Of a DNA stretch of 7,813 nt, positions 1 through 5,901 are shown one piece after another. The notes below the pieces were generated by a model. It was not told where the DNA came from, ran no database searches, and worked only from the letters and a program-made list of their open reading frames with translations. How positions within the stretch are numbered: the first letter of the stretch is position 1; every line of letters begins with the position of its first letter. The translations under genes and the position numbers were made by a program. The stretch spans positions 1 to 7,813 of the forward strand of contig JAKIUX010000030.1 of the NCBI GenBank assembly GCA_021647345.1, read 5' to 3'. This DNA is from Hydrogenimonas sp. (lineage in GTDB: Bacteria; Campylobacterota; Campylobacteria; Campylobacterales; Hydrogenimonadaceae).

Positions 1-615
1 AGATATGAAAAGGATGAAAGGAAAGAAAGAGTGGATATTAAAAATCTATACATAACTCCGGGGGTTAGGGATATTAGGCAGTTTGATGACGGAGCGGGTG
101 CTATAGGGGGAGCCAATATAAGGGAGAATATCAGCGGCTATAAAGATCCAAACTCTCTTGACAGTGCTCTTTACGCCTTTAGAGTCGACGTCGGTAACGG
201 AATTTATAGAGTGAGACTCGGCTACTCATATATTGCCGACAAGGGCGATATAGTGGCGCCGTGGCGCGGTTTTCCTACAGGGGGCTTTACAAGGGCTATG
301 GGGCAGTACAACTGGTACGCCAATTCGAAAAGCTATATGCTACGTTTCGACTACGATTTTAAAAAGAGCGGTGTCGCGGATGGCCTGAAGTGTATGTTGA
401 GATATGTTGTAGAAGATTTCGACGATACCAAACCTGGAGTCCAGGCGGATGCCGATGTGGTGAACTTCGACGTCATAAAGAGGTTCGAGAGGCTCAAGGG
501 TTTGGAACTCCGTTTCAGAGCCGCTCTCTCTTACGGAGAGGCGCAGAGCGCTCCTTTGGTGAAGGCCGACCCTACATATAGCGATGTTAGGGTGGAGATG
601 AACTATCTCTTCTAA
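1..615 (+). CDS. OprD-family outer-membrane porin, C-terminal part (5' end outside window)
   Basis: The reading frame is open from base 1 to the TAA at 613-615, so this is the last ~204 codons of a longer gene; OprD-type porins are usually about 400 residues or more. The protein shows alternating polar/aromatic strands typical of a beta-barrel, the segment DIVAPWRGFPTGGF (encoded near 247-288), which I recognise from OprD-like porins of this phylum, and a final strand ending in ...NYLF with the terminal Phe used as the outer-membrane assembly signal. A GTG at 31 has a purine-rich stretch before it, but starting there would give a half barrel with no signal peptide, so I treat it as internal. 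Known of the family: passive outer-membrane channels for small solutes; substrate cannot be read from sequence. The stop lies 9 bases before modA, so the two are probably co-transcribed. The family call is firm; the substrate is unknown. Confidence 0.82.
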   Translation, partial: RYEKDERKERVDIKNLYITPGVRDIRQFDDGAGAIGGANIRENISGYKDPNSLDSALYAFRVDVGNGIYRVRLGYSYIADKGDIVAPWRGFPTGGFTRAMGQYNWYANSKSYMLRFDYDFKKSGVADGLKCMLRYVVEDFDDTKPGVQADADVVNFDVIKRFERLKGLELRFRAALSYGEAQSAPLVKADPTYSDVRVEMNYLF

Positions 616-624
616 GGAGAGCGG

Positions 625-1371
625 ATGTTGAAGAGGTCGATTCTGCTTATTTTTATTGCGGTTATGATGCTGCGCGCAGAGAGTATAACTGTTGCTGTCT
701 CCGCAAATGCGCAGTATGCAGCGAAGGCGATTTGCGATAATTTTCAAAAGTGGAGTGGCATAGGTGTTAAAACCGTCGTCTCATCATCCGGCAAACTTAC
801 GGCACAGATAGAGAGAGGGGCGCCTTTTGATCTCTTTCTATCGGCCGATATGAGGTACCCTGAATATCTGAAAAGAGAAGGCTACGCAGTTAGTGAGCCG
901 AAGGTATACGCTTTTGGAGGCCTGATTTTATGGTCGCTTAAAGGGTTGGATCTGAAAAACGGGGTCTTGTCGCTTAAGGGTGCGAAGATAGAGCATCTGG
1001 CCATACCCAACCCAAAGAGCGCCCCCTACGGCAAAGAGGCTCTGAAGGTTTTGAAGGGTGCCGGAATCTACGAAGATATCAAACCGAAGCTGGTTTATGC
1101 AGAGAGTGTCTCTCAGACAAACAGATATATAGCTTCGAAGGCGGTCGATGCCGGTATTACCGCCAAATCTGTCATCTTTTCTCCTAAAATGGGAGGTGTG
1201 GGCAAATATGTAGAGGTCGACGACTCCCTCTACGACCCGATACGTCAGGGGGTAGTTATTTTAAAGCATGCCAAAGAGGGCAGAGAGAGTGAGGCGAAAG
1301 CCTTCTACGACTACCTTTTCAGCCAAGAAGGCAGAGAGATTTTAAAAAAGTACGGGTATAGAGTGCCATGA
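625..1371 (+). CDS. modA: Molybdate ABC transporter, periplasmic substrate-binding protein ModA
   Basis: Captures molybdate (possibly tungstate) in the periplasm and delivers it to ModB. The 248-residue product starts with a basic, hydrophobic signal peptide (about residues 1-18, likely cut after MLRA); there is no lipobox cysteine, so it should be soluble. The mature protein has the ModA layout: VAVSAN near residues 23-28, with Asn where some family members have a ligand Ser, SSSGKL at 53-58, the FDLFLSAD stretch at 68-75, NPKSAPYG at 129-136, and a C-terminal segment SQEGREILKKYGY typical of the family. ATG at 625 has a good AGGAGA ribosome site at 615-620, overlapping the porin stop. The TGA overlaps the next gene's ATG (ATGA, 1368-1371). 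Length is normal for ModA. The close relative WtpA/TupA (tungstate) is less likely given the modB-modC partners and Mop neighbour, but metal preference is not proven by sequence. Confidence 0.95.
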   Translation: MLKRSILLIFIAVMMLRAESITVAVSANAQYAAKAICDNFQKWSGIGVKTVVSSSGKLTAQIERGAPFDLFLSADMRYPEYLKREGYAVSEPKVYAFGGLILWSLKGLDLKNGVLSLKGAKIEHLAIPNPKSAPYGKEALKVLKGAGIYEDIKPKLVYAESVSQTNRYIASKAVDAGITAKSVIFSPKMGGVGKYVEVDDSLYDPIRQGVVILKHAKEGRESEAKAFYDYLFSQEGREILKKYGYRVP

Positions 1372-1772
1372 ATAAAATAGAGGGAACGGTTGTCTCAGTC
1401 ACATCTTCGGGTGAGCTTACGAGTGTAGAGGTAGAGTCTTTGGGCACGACAGTTACCGCCTTTTTGATTGGAAGCGGCCTCGATACGCCTAAACTCTCTC
1501 CAGGTAGCTGCGTATGGGTACTTTTCAAAGAGAGTGAAGTGGCGCTAGCCAAAGATTTTAGCGGTTATATAAGTTTAAGAAATAGGTTCGAAGGAGAGAT
1601 TGAGAAGATAGAGAGGGGTGAGCTTTTGGCTGAGATAACTGTCGATTGTCGCGGCGTCAAGATAGTCTCTGTAATCAGTAAAAAGGGGTATGATAAGATG
1701 GAGCTCAATATTGGAGAGAGGGTTACGGCCATGATAAAGGCGAACGAAATCACCTTGATGGAGAGGGAGTGA
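1368..1772 (+). CDS. Stand-alone two-domain Mop/TOBE molybdate-binding protein (molbindin-like)
   Basis: A 134-residue cytoplasmic protein with no signal peptide, built from two Mop/TOBE units. The second unit (about 69-131) is a clear match to the molbindin pattern: SLRNRFEG at its start, a hydrophobic strand AEITVD, SVISKKG, a LNIGERV turn and the closing strand AMIKANEITLM. The first unit (about 2-62) has the same plan (EGTVVSV, VEVESLG, PGSCVWVLFKESEVAL) but is degenerate and lacks the RN pair. Known of the family: Mop domains assemble into oligomers binding molybdate or tungstate at subunit interfaces; they occur alone (molbindins), at the end of ModC, and at the end of the regulator ModE. 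There is no helix-turn-helix here, so this is not a ModE repressor as such. It sits between modA and modB with overlaps on both sides (ATGA; stop TGA 1770-1772), the layout I recall for C. jejuni Cj0302c. The inferred role is cytoplasmic molybdate storage, buffering or sensing. Confidence 0.85.
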   Translation: MNKIEGTVVSVTSSGELTSVEVESLGTTVTAFLIGSGLDTPKLSPGSCVWVLFKESEVALAKDFSGYISLRNRFEGEIEKIERGELLAEITVDCRGVKIVSVISKKGYDKMELNIGERVTAMIKANEITLMERE

Positions 1773-2446
1773 TGGAGAGCCAATTTGCCCAGACGATGCT
1801 TCTTACCTTCAAGCTCGCCCTAGTAACTACCGCAATACTTCTAATTATAGGGGTGCCTCTGGCTTACTACCTCTCGGTGACCCGATCAAGATTCAAACCC
1901 GTCATTGAGACTCTTGTGAGTATGCCTCTTGTGCTTCCGCCTACCGTTTTGGGGTTCTACCTCCTTATAGCCTTTAGCGAAGAGAGCGCTTTTGGAAAGT
2001 TTTGTCAAGATGTTTTAGGCTTTAAACTTCTCTTTACATTCGAGGGGCTGGTTTTGGGGTCTGTGATATTTTCGCTCCCTTTTATGGTTCAGCCCATACA
2101 GGCGGGGCTTCAGTCGCTGCCGGGCTCCTTAACTGAAGCTGCCGCAACGCTTGGAAAATCGAGAGTCACCACACTTTTTAAAGTTCTGCTTCCAAACATA
2201 AAACCCTCCCTTCTTACCGGCATAGTCATAACTTTCGCCCATACGGTTGGGGAGTTCGGTGTAGTTTTGATGATAGGCGGAAATATTCCGGGCCAGACGA
2301 GGGTGGCCTCCATAGCTATCTACGATGAGGTTGAGGCTCTCAATTATGCGGTAGCTAACGACTATGCGATGATACTCTTTGCGGTTACATTTTCGATACT
2401 GCTTCTGGTATATATGGTAAACCGCTCTCTCTACAAAGGTGTGTAG
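1772..2446 (+). CDS. modB: Molybdate ABC transporter, permease protein ModB
   Basis: Inner-membrane channel subunit, expected to work as a dimer with two ModC subunits. The ~224-residue protein has about five to six hydrophobic helices, the PLVLPPTVLGFYLL segment near residues 52-65 typical of ModB, and the cytoplasmic EAA loop (EAAATLGKSRVTTLFKVLLP, about residues 122-141) that docks on the ATPase, followed by HTVGEFGVVLMIGGNIPG, a ModB hallmark. I chose ATG 1772, which overlaps the previous stop by one base (TGATG) and has GGAGA 7 bases upstream (1760-1764). The in-frame GTG one codon earlier (1769) is possible but sits too close to that site. The stop TAG (2444-2446) shares its last base with the GTG start of modC. 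The sequence is complete with no sign of damage. Confidence 0.95.
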   Translation: MESQFAQTMLLTFKLALVTTAILLIIGVPLAYYLSVTRSRFKPVIETLVSMPLVLPPTVLGFYLLIAFSEESAFGKFCQDVLGFKLLFTFEGLVLGSVIFSLPFMVQPIQAGLQSLPGSLTEAAATLGKSRVTTLFKVLLPNIKPSLLTGIVITFAHTVGEFGVVLMIGGNIPGQTRVASIAIYDEVEALNYAVANDYAMILFAVTFSILLLVYMVNRSLYKGV

Positions 2447-3324
2447 TGGTTGAGCTTAAAGTTAAAAAACTGCTCCGATCCGCTGAGGGCGATATGGAAC
2501 TGAATCTGGAGTTTGCACTTGAAGATGGGGACTTTATCTCAATATTTGGAGAGTCCGGAGCCGGCAAAAGCACCCTTTTGAGAATGTTGGCGGGGCTATT
2601 GAGACCAGACGAAGGGTATATAAGGGTAGATGGCAAAAGCTGGTTCGATAGCAAAGAGGGAAGGGATCTGCCGCCGCAAAAGAGGAGAATCGGGTTCGTT
2701 TTTCAAGACTATACCCTATTTCCCAATATGACGATAGAGGAGAATTTAAGATTCGCTCTTCGAAAAGGTGAGAGCCAAGAGATGGTAGAGGAGCTGATAG
2801 AGACAGTAGGGCTCGGCGTACTAAGAGAGAGGTACCCCTCTCAACTCTCCGGCGGCCAGAAGCAGAGGGTGGCTTTGGCCAGAGCTCTTGTGCAGAGGCC
2901 GAGAGTCCTGCTGCTCGATGAACCCCTTTCGGCACTGGATCGTAAAATGCGTTCGAAGCTCCAAGATGAGCTTGCAGCACTACATAAAAAGTATTCGCTC
3001 ACTACCATCTTGGTAAGTCACGATCCGAGCGAAGTCTTTAGACTCTGCAACAAGGTTTATCATCTACAAAGCGGCAAGGTGATCAAGAGCGGCACTCCAT
3101 CGGAGGTATTTTTGAAAGAGCGCATAGGCAGCAGTTTCAAATTTACCGCCGAAGTGCTTGAGATAGAGCGTTGCGAGATGCTCTATCTATTGACGCTATC
3201 CGTAGGGAATCAGATAGTTAAGGTGATGGCTTCCAAAAGTGAAATAGAGGGCATAAAAGCGGGCGATCGTGTTCAAGCGGTTTCGAAATCTTTTCATCCG
3301 ATGATATTTAAGATTGAGCATTGA
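2446..3324 (+). CDS. modC: Molybdate ABC transporter, ATP-binding protein ModC
   Basis: Cytoplasmic ATPase that powers molybdate import through ModB. The 292-residue protein has every ABC motif: Walker A GESGAGKST (35-43), Q-loop Gln87 in FVFQDYTLF, signature LSGGQKQRVALARAL (134-148), Walker B VLLLDEP (154-160), D-loop SALD and switch His192 (SHD). Residues about 232-291 form one TOBE/Mop-like unit (FKFTAEVLEIE ... KAGDRVQAVSKSFHPMIFKI). E. coli ModC is about 350 residues; the shorter form seems usual for this phylum, where the separate Mop protein two genes upstream could share the ligand-sensing role (inference). The GTG start at 2446 follows directly from the modB stop, with AAAGGTG (2435-2441) as a modest ribosome site. 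The TGA (3322-3324) ends the operon; no strong hairpin-plus-T-run terminator follows. Confidence 0.95.
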   Translation: MVELKVKKLLRSAEGDMELNLEFALEDGDFISIFGESGAGKSTLLRMLAGLLRPDEGYIRVDGKSWFDSKEGRDLPPQKRRIGFVFQDYTLFPNMTIEENLRFALRKGESQEMVEELIETVGLGVLRERYPSQLSGGQKQRVALARALVQRPRVLLLDEPLSALDRKMRSKLQDELAALHKKYSLTTILVSHDPSEVFRLCNKVYHLQSGKVIKSGTPSEVFLKERIGSSFKFTAEVLEIERCEMLYLLTLSVGNQIVKVMASKSEIEGIKAGDRVQAVSKSFHPMIFKIEH

Positions 3325-3382
3325 GCGATTAGTAGCTATTGGATGTGCAGTATAAAGAGAGTGAACTCATCTGCTTAAGAGG
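3325..3382. other. Convergent intergenic gap between modC and tRNA-Phe
   Basis: A 58-base stretch lies between two genes transcribed toward each other. I find no open reading frame of note and no convincing rho-independent terminator on either strand: only tiny palindromes (GAGT-GA-ACTC at 3360-3369 and CTTAAG at 3374-3379) without a T-run. Transcripts from the two sides may therefore run into each other or end by another mechanism. Confidence 0.5.
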
Positions 3383-3458
3383 TGGTGGCCAGAGGCAGAA
3401 TCGAACTGCCGACACGCAGATTTTCAGTCTGCTGCTCTACCGACTGAGCTATCTGGCC
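3383..3458 (-). tRNA. tRNA-Phe (anticodon GAA)
   Basis: Read on the minus strand this 76-nt sequence folds as a full cloverleaf: acceptor stem GGCCAGA/TCTGGCC (7 perfect pairs), D stem GCTC/GAGC with loop AGTCGGTA, anticodon stem GCAGA/TCTGC with loop CTGAAAA, five-base variable region GTGTC, T stem GGCAG/CTGCC with loop TTCGATT, discriminator A and a CCA end encoded in the DNA (3383-3385). The anticodon GAA occupies 3423-3425 on the plus strand and reads UUC/UUU, hence phenylalanine. It lies 35 bases downstream of the murD stop in the same direction and has its own -10 box, so it may be made from that promoter, by read-through from murD, or both. I see no adjacent integrase or duplicated 3' end that would mark it as an occupied attachment site. 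Confidence 0.98.
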
Positions 3459-3475
3459 GCCGCTGAATGGACGAA

Positions 3476-3481
3476 ATTATA
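3476..3481 (-). promoter_or_regulatory. Probable -10 box for tRNA-Phe
   Basis: On the minus strand these bases read TATAAT, a perfect sigma-70-type -10 element, ending 17 bases before the mature tRNA 5' end; a start a few bases downstream would leave a short leader for RNase P to remove. About 17 bases further upstream (3499-3504, inside the last codons of murD) no good TTGACA is seen, which fits promoters of this phylum where the -35 is weak. Prediction from sequence only. Confidence 0.55.
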
Positions 3482-3493
3482 TGAGAAATCCCC

Positions 3494-4732
3494 TTAAAAA
3501 CCGCTGATTATTTTTTTGAAGATCTCGCCTCTTTCATTATATGATGAGAACTGATCTAAACTTGCAGCGGCAGGCGAGAGTAGGGCGACAGAGTTTATAT
3601 CGTGCTCCTTGTCTATCATTTCGACCGCTTTGTGCAAAGTTTCGCATAGCAGGCACTCGATACTGCTATCTTTAGCCATCAGCTCAACTCTGCTTGCGTT
3701 GGAGCCTATTGCAAATATTTTTAGATCATACTTTTTTAGCTCTTTAAAGAGCAAAGAGAGATCGACCCCCTTATCATCCCCGCCGAGTATCAGAAATACT
3801 CTTTTGTCGCCAAAGGGTTTTAGAGCCTGTATCGTTGCATCTATGTTTGTCGCTTTAGAGTCGTTTATCCAGACTCTCCCTTTCGAGTCGACTACTCTCT
3901 CTTGTCTGTGCGGATCGACCATAAAAGAGTTTATCTTGTCGTAATCGAGCTCATCGAAGAGAATCTTTGCAACCCCAAGAGCCAAAACCGCATCGAGCAA
4001 AAAAGCCCCTTCAAATTTTACCTTTGATATATCTATGCCAAAATAGTTGGCAAGCTCTACAGGATCGTCGTAACCGATTTTGAAGCCGTCGCTTCTGCAC
4101 TCCGTAAAACTTTTTGGCAAAATTACAGCCTCCCCCTCTCTCATCTTGGCAAGAGGTTTCAGCTTATCTTTTAGGTACCCATCTTCGCCTCCGTGCCACT
4201 CTATATGGTCGGGCGTAACGGGAAGCAGAAGGTAGAGATCCGGTTTGGCGTATCTGGTGTAGTGGAGAGTAAAAGAGCTTGTCTCAAGCACCCAGATAGG
4301 GGCTTTTGGGTCCATCTGTGCAAGCGGCGTGCCAATATTTCCGCCGTATACGGCACCCCTTTTTTCAAGCAGGTGCGTTACCATTTTGGTAGTGGTTGTC
4401 TTGCCGTTTGTGCCGCTTATCCAAATAGTGTAGTGGCGTGTCGACTCTTTAGCATCTTCTATATACTCTTCGCCCTGTTTCGATATGAAAAGGTCATATT
4501 CGCTGATAAGGTTTTTTGCTATCTTTACAAGCGGATGGCTTGGAGGAATTCCGGGAGACGGTATTTGCAGATCGCTTCGGTCGTGGTCAAAGAGCATTGG
4601 CGGCAGAAGAAGATTGCCCTTTTCGTCTCTTTGCGGCACCGTAACCTTGTCGTCGTAGAAGGTGAAAGGGCCGAGCCGTTCGGCGATAGCTCTGGTGGTT
4701 TTGCCGTATCCGAAGAGTGCGATCTTTTTCAT
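3494..4732 (-). CDS. murD: UDP-N-acetylmuramoylalanine--D-glutamate ligase MurD
   Basis: Cytoplasmic Mur ligase that adds D-glutamate to UDP-MurNAc-L-Ala with ATP in peptidoglycan synthesis. The 412-residue product has an N-terminal nucleotide-sugar domain (ALFGYGKTT, 5-13), the ATP loop [13 protein letters not shown] (105-117), GGNIGTPL (130-137), LETSSF (149-154), DHIEWHGG (175-182), HRQERV (275-280), NDSKATN (290-296), [12 protein letters not shown] (314-325) and the C-terminal [18 protein letters not shown] (386-403). E. coli MurD is 438 residues, so this is slightly short. The frame extends 28 codons further upstream to 4816, but that stretch lies inside mraY and does not look like MurD; ATG at 4730-4732 gives the proper start and overlaps the mraY stop as ATGA. 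The usual HN motif of the central domain (residues ~240-249) reads [10 protein letters not shown], as I recall from Helicobacter MurD. TAA at 3494-3496 is followed by tRNA-Phe. Confidence 0.96.
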   Translation of the reverse strand: MKKIALFGYGKTTRAIAERLGPFTFYDDKVTVPQRDEKGNLLLPPMLFDHDRSDLQIPSPGIPPSHPLVKIAKNLISEYDLFISKQGEEYIEDAKESTRHYTIWISGTNGKTTTTKMVTHLLEKRGAVYGGNIGTPLAQMDPKAPIWVLETSSFTLHYTRYAKPDLYLLLPVTPDHIEWHGGEDGYLKDKLKPLAKMREGEAVILPKSFTECRSDGFKIGYDDPVELANYFGIDISKVKFEGAFLLDAVLALGVAKILFDELDYDKINSFMVDPHRQERVVDSKGRVWINDSKATNIDATIQALKPFGDKRVFLILGGDDKGVDLSLLFKELKKYDLKIFAIGSNASRVELMAKDSSIECLLCETLHKAVEMIDKEHDINSVALLSPAAASLDQFSSYNERGEIFKKIISGF

Positions 4733-5793
4733 CTTATCTTCAGTGTTATAAGGGCTACTAAATTGGCTATGAAGGCGATAATCCAAAATCGTACTATGAT
4801 CTTGTTTTCCGCCCACTGCTTCATCTCGAAGTGGTGGTGTATGGGTGCCATTAGAAAGATTCTTTTGCCCCTTAGTTTGTAGCTTCCTACCTGTGCGATT
4901 ACCGAAACAGTCTCTATGACGAATATTAGACCTATTAGAAGTAGAAGAATTTCGCTCTTTCCAAGAATCGCCAAGTATCCTAAAAAGGCACCCACCGCAA
5001 GACTGCCGCTGTCACCCATAAATACTTCGGCGGGGTTGCAGTTGTACCAGAGAAACCCTATGAGAGATCCGGCTAGTGCGGCGGCTACGACCGCAACCTC
5101 TCCGACGCCTATGATTTTGGGCCATAGAAGATAACCGCTGAGCACCGCGTTTCCTGTAACGTATACGATGAGACCCAGCGAGAATAGAGCGAAGATTGAA
5201 GGGACCGTAGCAAGCCCGTCGAGACCGTCAGTAAGGTTTACAGCGTTGCTGGCAGCGACGATGACAAGAGCCCAGAAGATAATTGCTCCCCATCCCATAT
5301 CGAAGATTGGAAACTTTACAAAGGGAACGTAAAAGTTGCTGTCAAAATCGATATAAAAGAGCAAAAAGGCGGCTATTGATGCTCCAAAAAGTGCCTGAAT
5401 CGCAAATTTCGACCTCGCTTTTAGGCCGTGAAGATTATTTTTGCTTACTATCTTTCCGTAGTCGTCTCCAAAACCTAAAATAGAGAAAGAGATCAAGGTT
5501 AGGAGTGCGCCGACAGTAAAAGGGTTGCTTAGATTTGCGCTTAGAAGCGTTGCGATAACGGTCGAGAAGATAAAGACGACCCCTCCCATTGTGGGGGTGT
5601 CGCTCTTTTTCAGATGAGTTTTGGGTGCATATTTATTGATGGGCTGGCTCGCTTTTTTTCTTTTGGCCCACGCTATAAAGAGCGGCATTATATATATAGT
5701 CAATATGAAAGCTATAAAGAAAGCAAACCCCGCTCGAACGGTGATATATTGAAATAGATTGACATCCATGTGTCGAAAGAACCAGTAGAGCAT
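4729..5793 (-). CDS. mraY: Phospho-N-acetylmuramoyl-pentapeptide-transferase MraY
   Basis: Integral membrane enzyme that transfers phospho-MurNAc-pentapeptide to undecaprenyl phosphate, making lipid I, the first membrane step of peptidoglycan synthesis. The 354-residue protein has about ten hydrophobic helices and the family's signatures: TPTMGG (66-71), GFGDDYGK (107-114) with the paired catalytic-site aspartates 110-111, [13 protein letters not shown] (183-195), [16 protein letters not shown] (253-268) with Asp261, and APIHHHFE (316-323). Length matches the usual ~360. The N-terminus MLYWFFRH resembles the conserved MraY opening, which supports ATG at 5791-5793 over the internal Met9; the ribosome site is weak (GCAGG at 5804-5808, 10 bases upstream). 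The TGA (4729-4731) overlaps the murD ATG, so the pair is probably translationally coupled. A TATACT box at 5825-5830 is the likely promoter. Confidence 0.97.
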   Translation of the reverse strand: MLYWFFRHMDVNLFQYITVRAGFAFFIAFILTIYIMPLFIAWAKRKKASQPINKYAPKTHLKKSDTPTMGGVVFIFSTVIATLLSANLSNPFTVGALLTLISFSILGFGDDYGKIVSKNNLHGLKARSKFAIQALFGASIAAFLLFYIDFDSNFYVPFVKFPIFDMGWGAIIFWALVIVAASNAVNLTDGLDGLATVPSIFALFSLGLIVYVTGNAVLSGYLLWPKIIGVGEVAVVAAALAGSLIGFLWYNCNPAEVFMGDSGSLAVGAFLGYLAILGKSEILLLLIGLIFVIETVSVIAQVGSYKLRGKRIFLMAPIHHHFEMKQWAENKIIVRFWIIAFIANLVALITLKIR

Positions 5794-5824
5794 ACGTTTA
5801 ATACCTGCAAATTAATATTTTAAA

Positions 5825-5830
5825 AGTATA
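5825..5830 (-). promoter_or_regulatory. Probable -10 box for mraY-murD
   Basis: Reads TATACT on the minus strand, 32 bases upstream of the mraY ATG, giving a leader of roughly 25 bases. No clear -35 is present at the right distance. The repeat at 5841-5864 covers the place where upstream contacts for this promoter would fall. Confidence 0.4.
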
Positions 5831-5832
5831 AT
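5827..5832 (+). promoter_or_regulatory. Probable -10 box for gpmI-fabG
   Basis: A perfect TATAAT on the plus strand, about 70 bases before the gpmI GTG, in an AT-rich tract. The expected -35 position (around 5804-5809) has no TTGACA match, as is common in Campylobacterota. It shares four bases with the minus-strand TATACT box. Confidence 0.5.
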
Positions 5833-5840
5833 TTTAATAT

Positions 5841-5864
5841 AGTTGCGCATAAAGTTGCATAAAA
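5841..5864 (+). repeat. Tandem imperfect 12-bp direct repeat in the mraY-gpmI intergenic region
   Basis: AGTTGCGCATAA (5841-5852) is followed directly by AGTTGCATAAAA (5853-5864). The AGTTGC halves are 12 bases apart and the GCATAAA cores (5847-5853 and 5857-5863) are 10 bases apart, near one helical turn. Placement downstream of the gpmI -10 and upstream of the mraY -10 would suit a regulator site, but two copies in AT-rich DNA can arise by chance. Confidence 0.4.
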
Positions 5865-5890
5865 GGTTTGTTAACGACTTTCAAAGAGAG

Positions 5891-5895
5891 AAGGA
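5891..5895 (+). promoter_or_regulatory. Ribosome-binding site that fixes the GTG start of gpmI
   Basis: AAGGA sits 6 bases before GTG 5902. The frame has a TGA at 5896-5898, so no upstream in-frame start is possible, while the two nearby ATGs (5895 and 5898) are out of frame and stop after a few codons. This makes GTG 5902 the start despite the closer ATGs. Confidence 0.75.
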
Positions 5896-5901
5896 TGATG
5901 T

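Larger units (their letters stand above)
5794..5901. promoter_or_regulatory. Divergent AT-rich promoter region between mraY and gpmI
   Basis: This 108-base gap separates two operons transcribed away from each other and must supply promoters for both. On the plus strand TATAAT lies at 5827-5832; on the minus strand TATACT lies at 5825-5830, so the two -10 candidates overlap by four bases. Leaders would be about 60 bases for gpmI and about 25 for mraY. No TTGACA-like -35 is obvious on either side. A tandem imperfect 12-base repeat follows at 5841-5864, and a GTTAAC palindrome at 5870-5875. Start sites are predicted, not shown. Confidence 0.6.

Noticed and set aside
31..615. Porin fragment as a complete gene starting at GTG 31
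   Set aside because: The frame is open to the window edge and the product would be half a barrel without a signal peptide; a partial OprD porin is the simpler reading.
340..747. Minus-strand open frame (135 codons) over the porin/modA junction
   Set aside because: It overlaps two real genes on the other strand, with no recognisable motif.
1368..1772. Calling the Mop protein ModE
   Set aside because: It has no winged helix-turn-helix; both halves are Mop/TOBE units.
2534..2980. Minus-strand open frame (148 codons) inside modC
   Set aside because: It lies opposite the conserved ABC ATPase core; its openness follows from the codon bias of modC.
3383..3458. tRNA-Phe as an occupied integration site
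   Set aside because: There is no integrase, duplicated tRNA 3' end or foreign-looking DNA on either side; both neighbours are core genes.
3460..3507. CCGCTGA repeated at 3460-3466 and 3501-3507
   Set aside because: Two 7-base copies, one within a coding sequence, with no symmetry or other copies; likely chance.
4733..4816. 28-codon N-terminal extension of murD
   Set aside because: It lies inside mraY's 3' end and does not resemble a MurD N-terminus; ATG 4732 in the ATGA overlap fits the family.
4193..4882. Long plus-strand open frame (229 codons) across murD and mraY
   Set aside because: It lies antisense to two clear genes with full family motifs, shows no recognisable domain, and has the composition expected of a frame opposite coding DNA.
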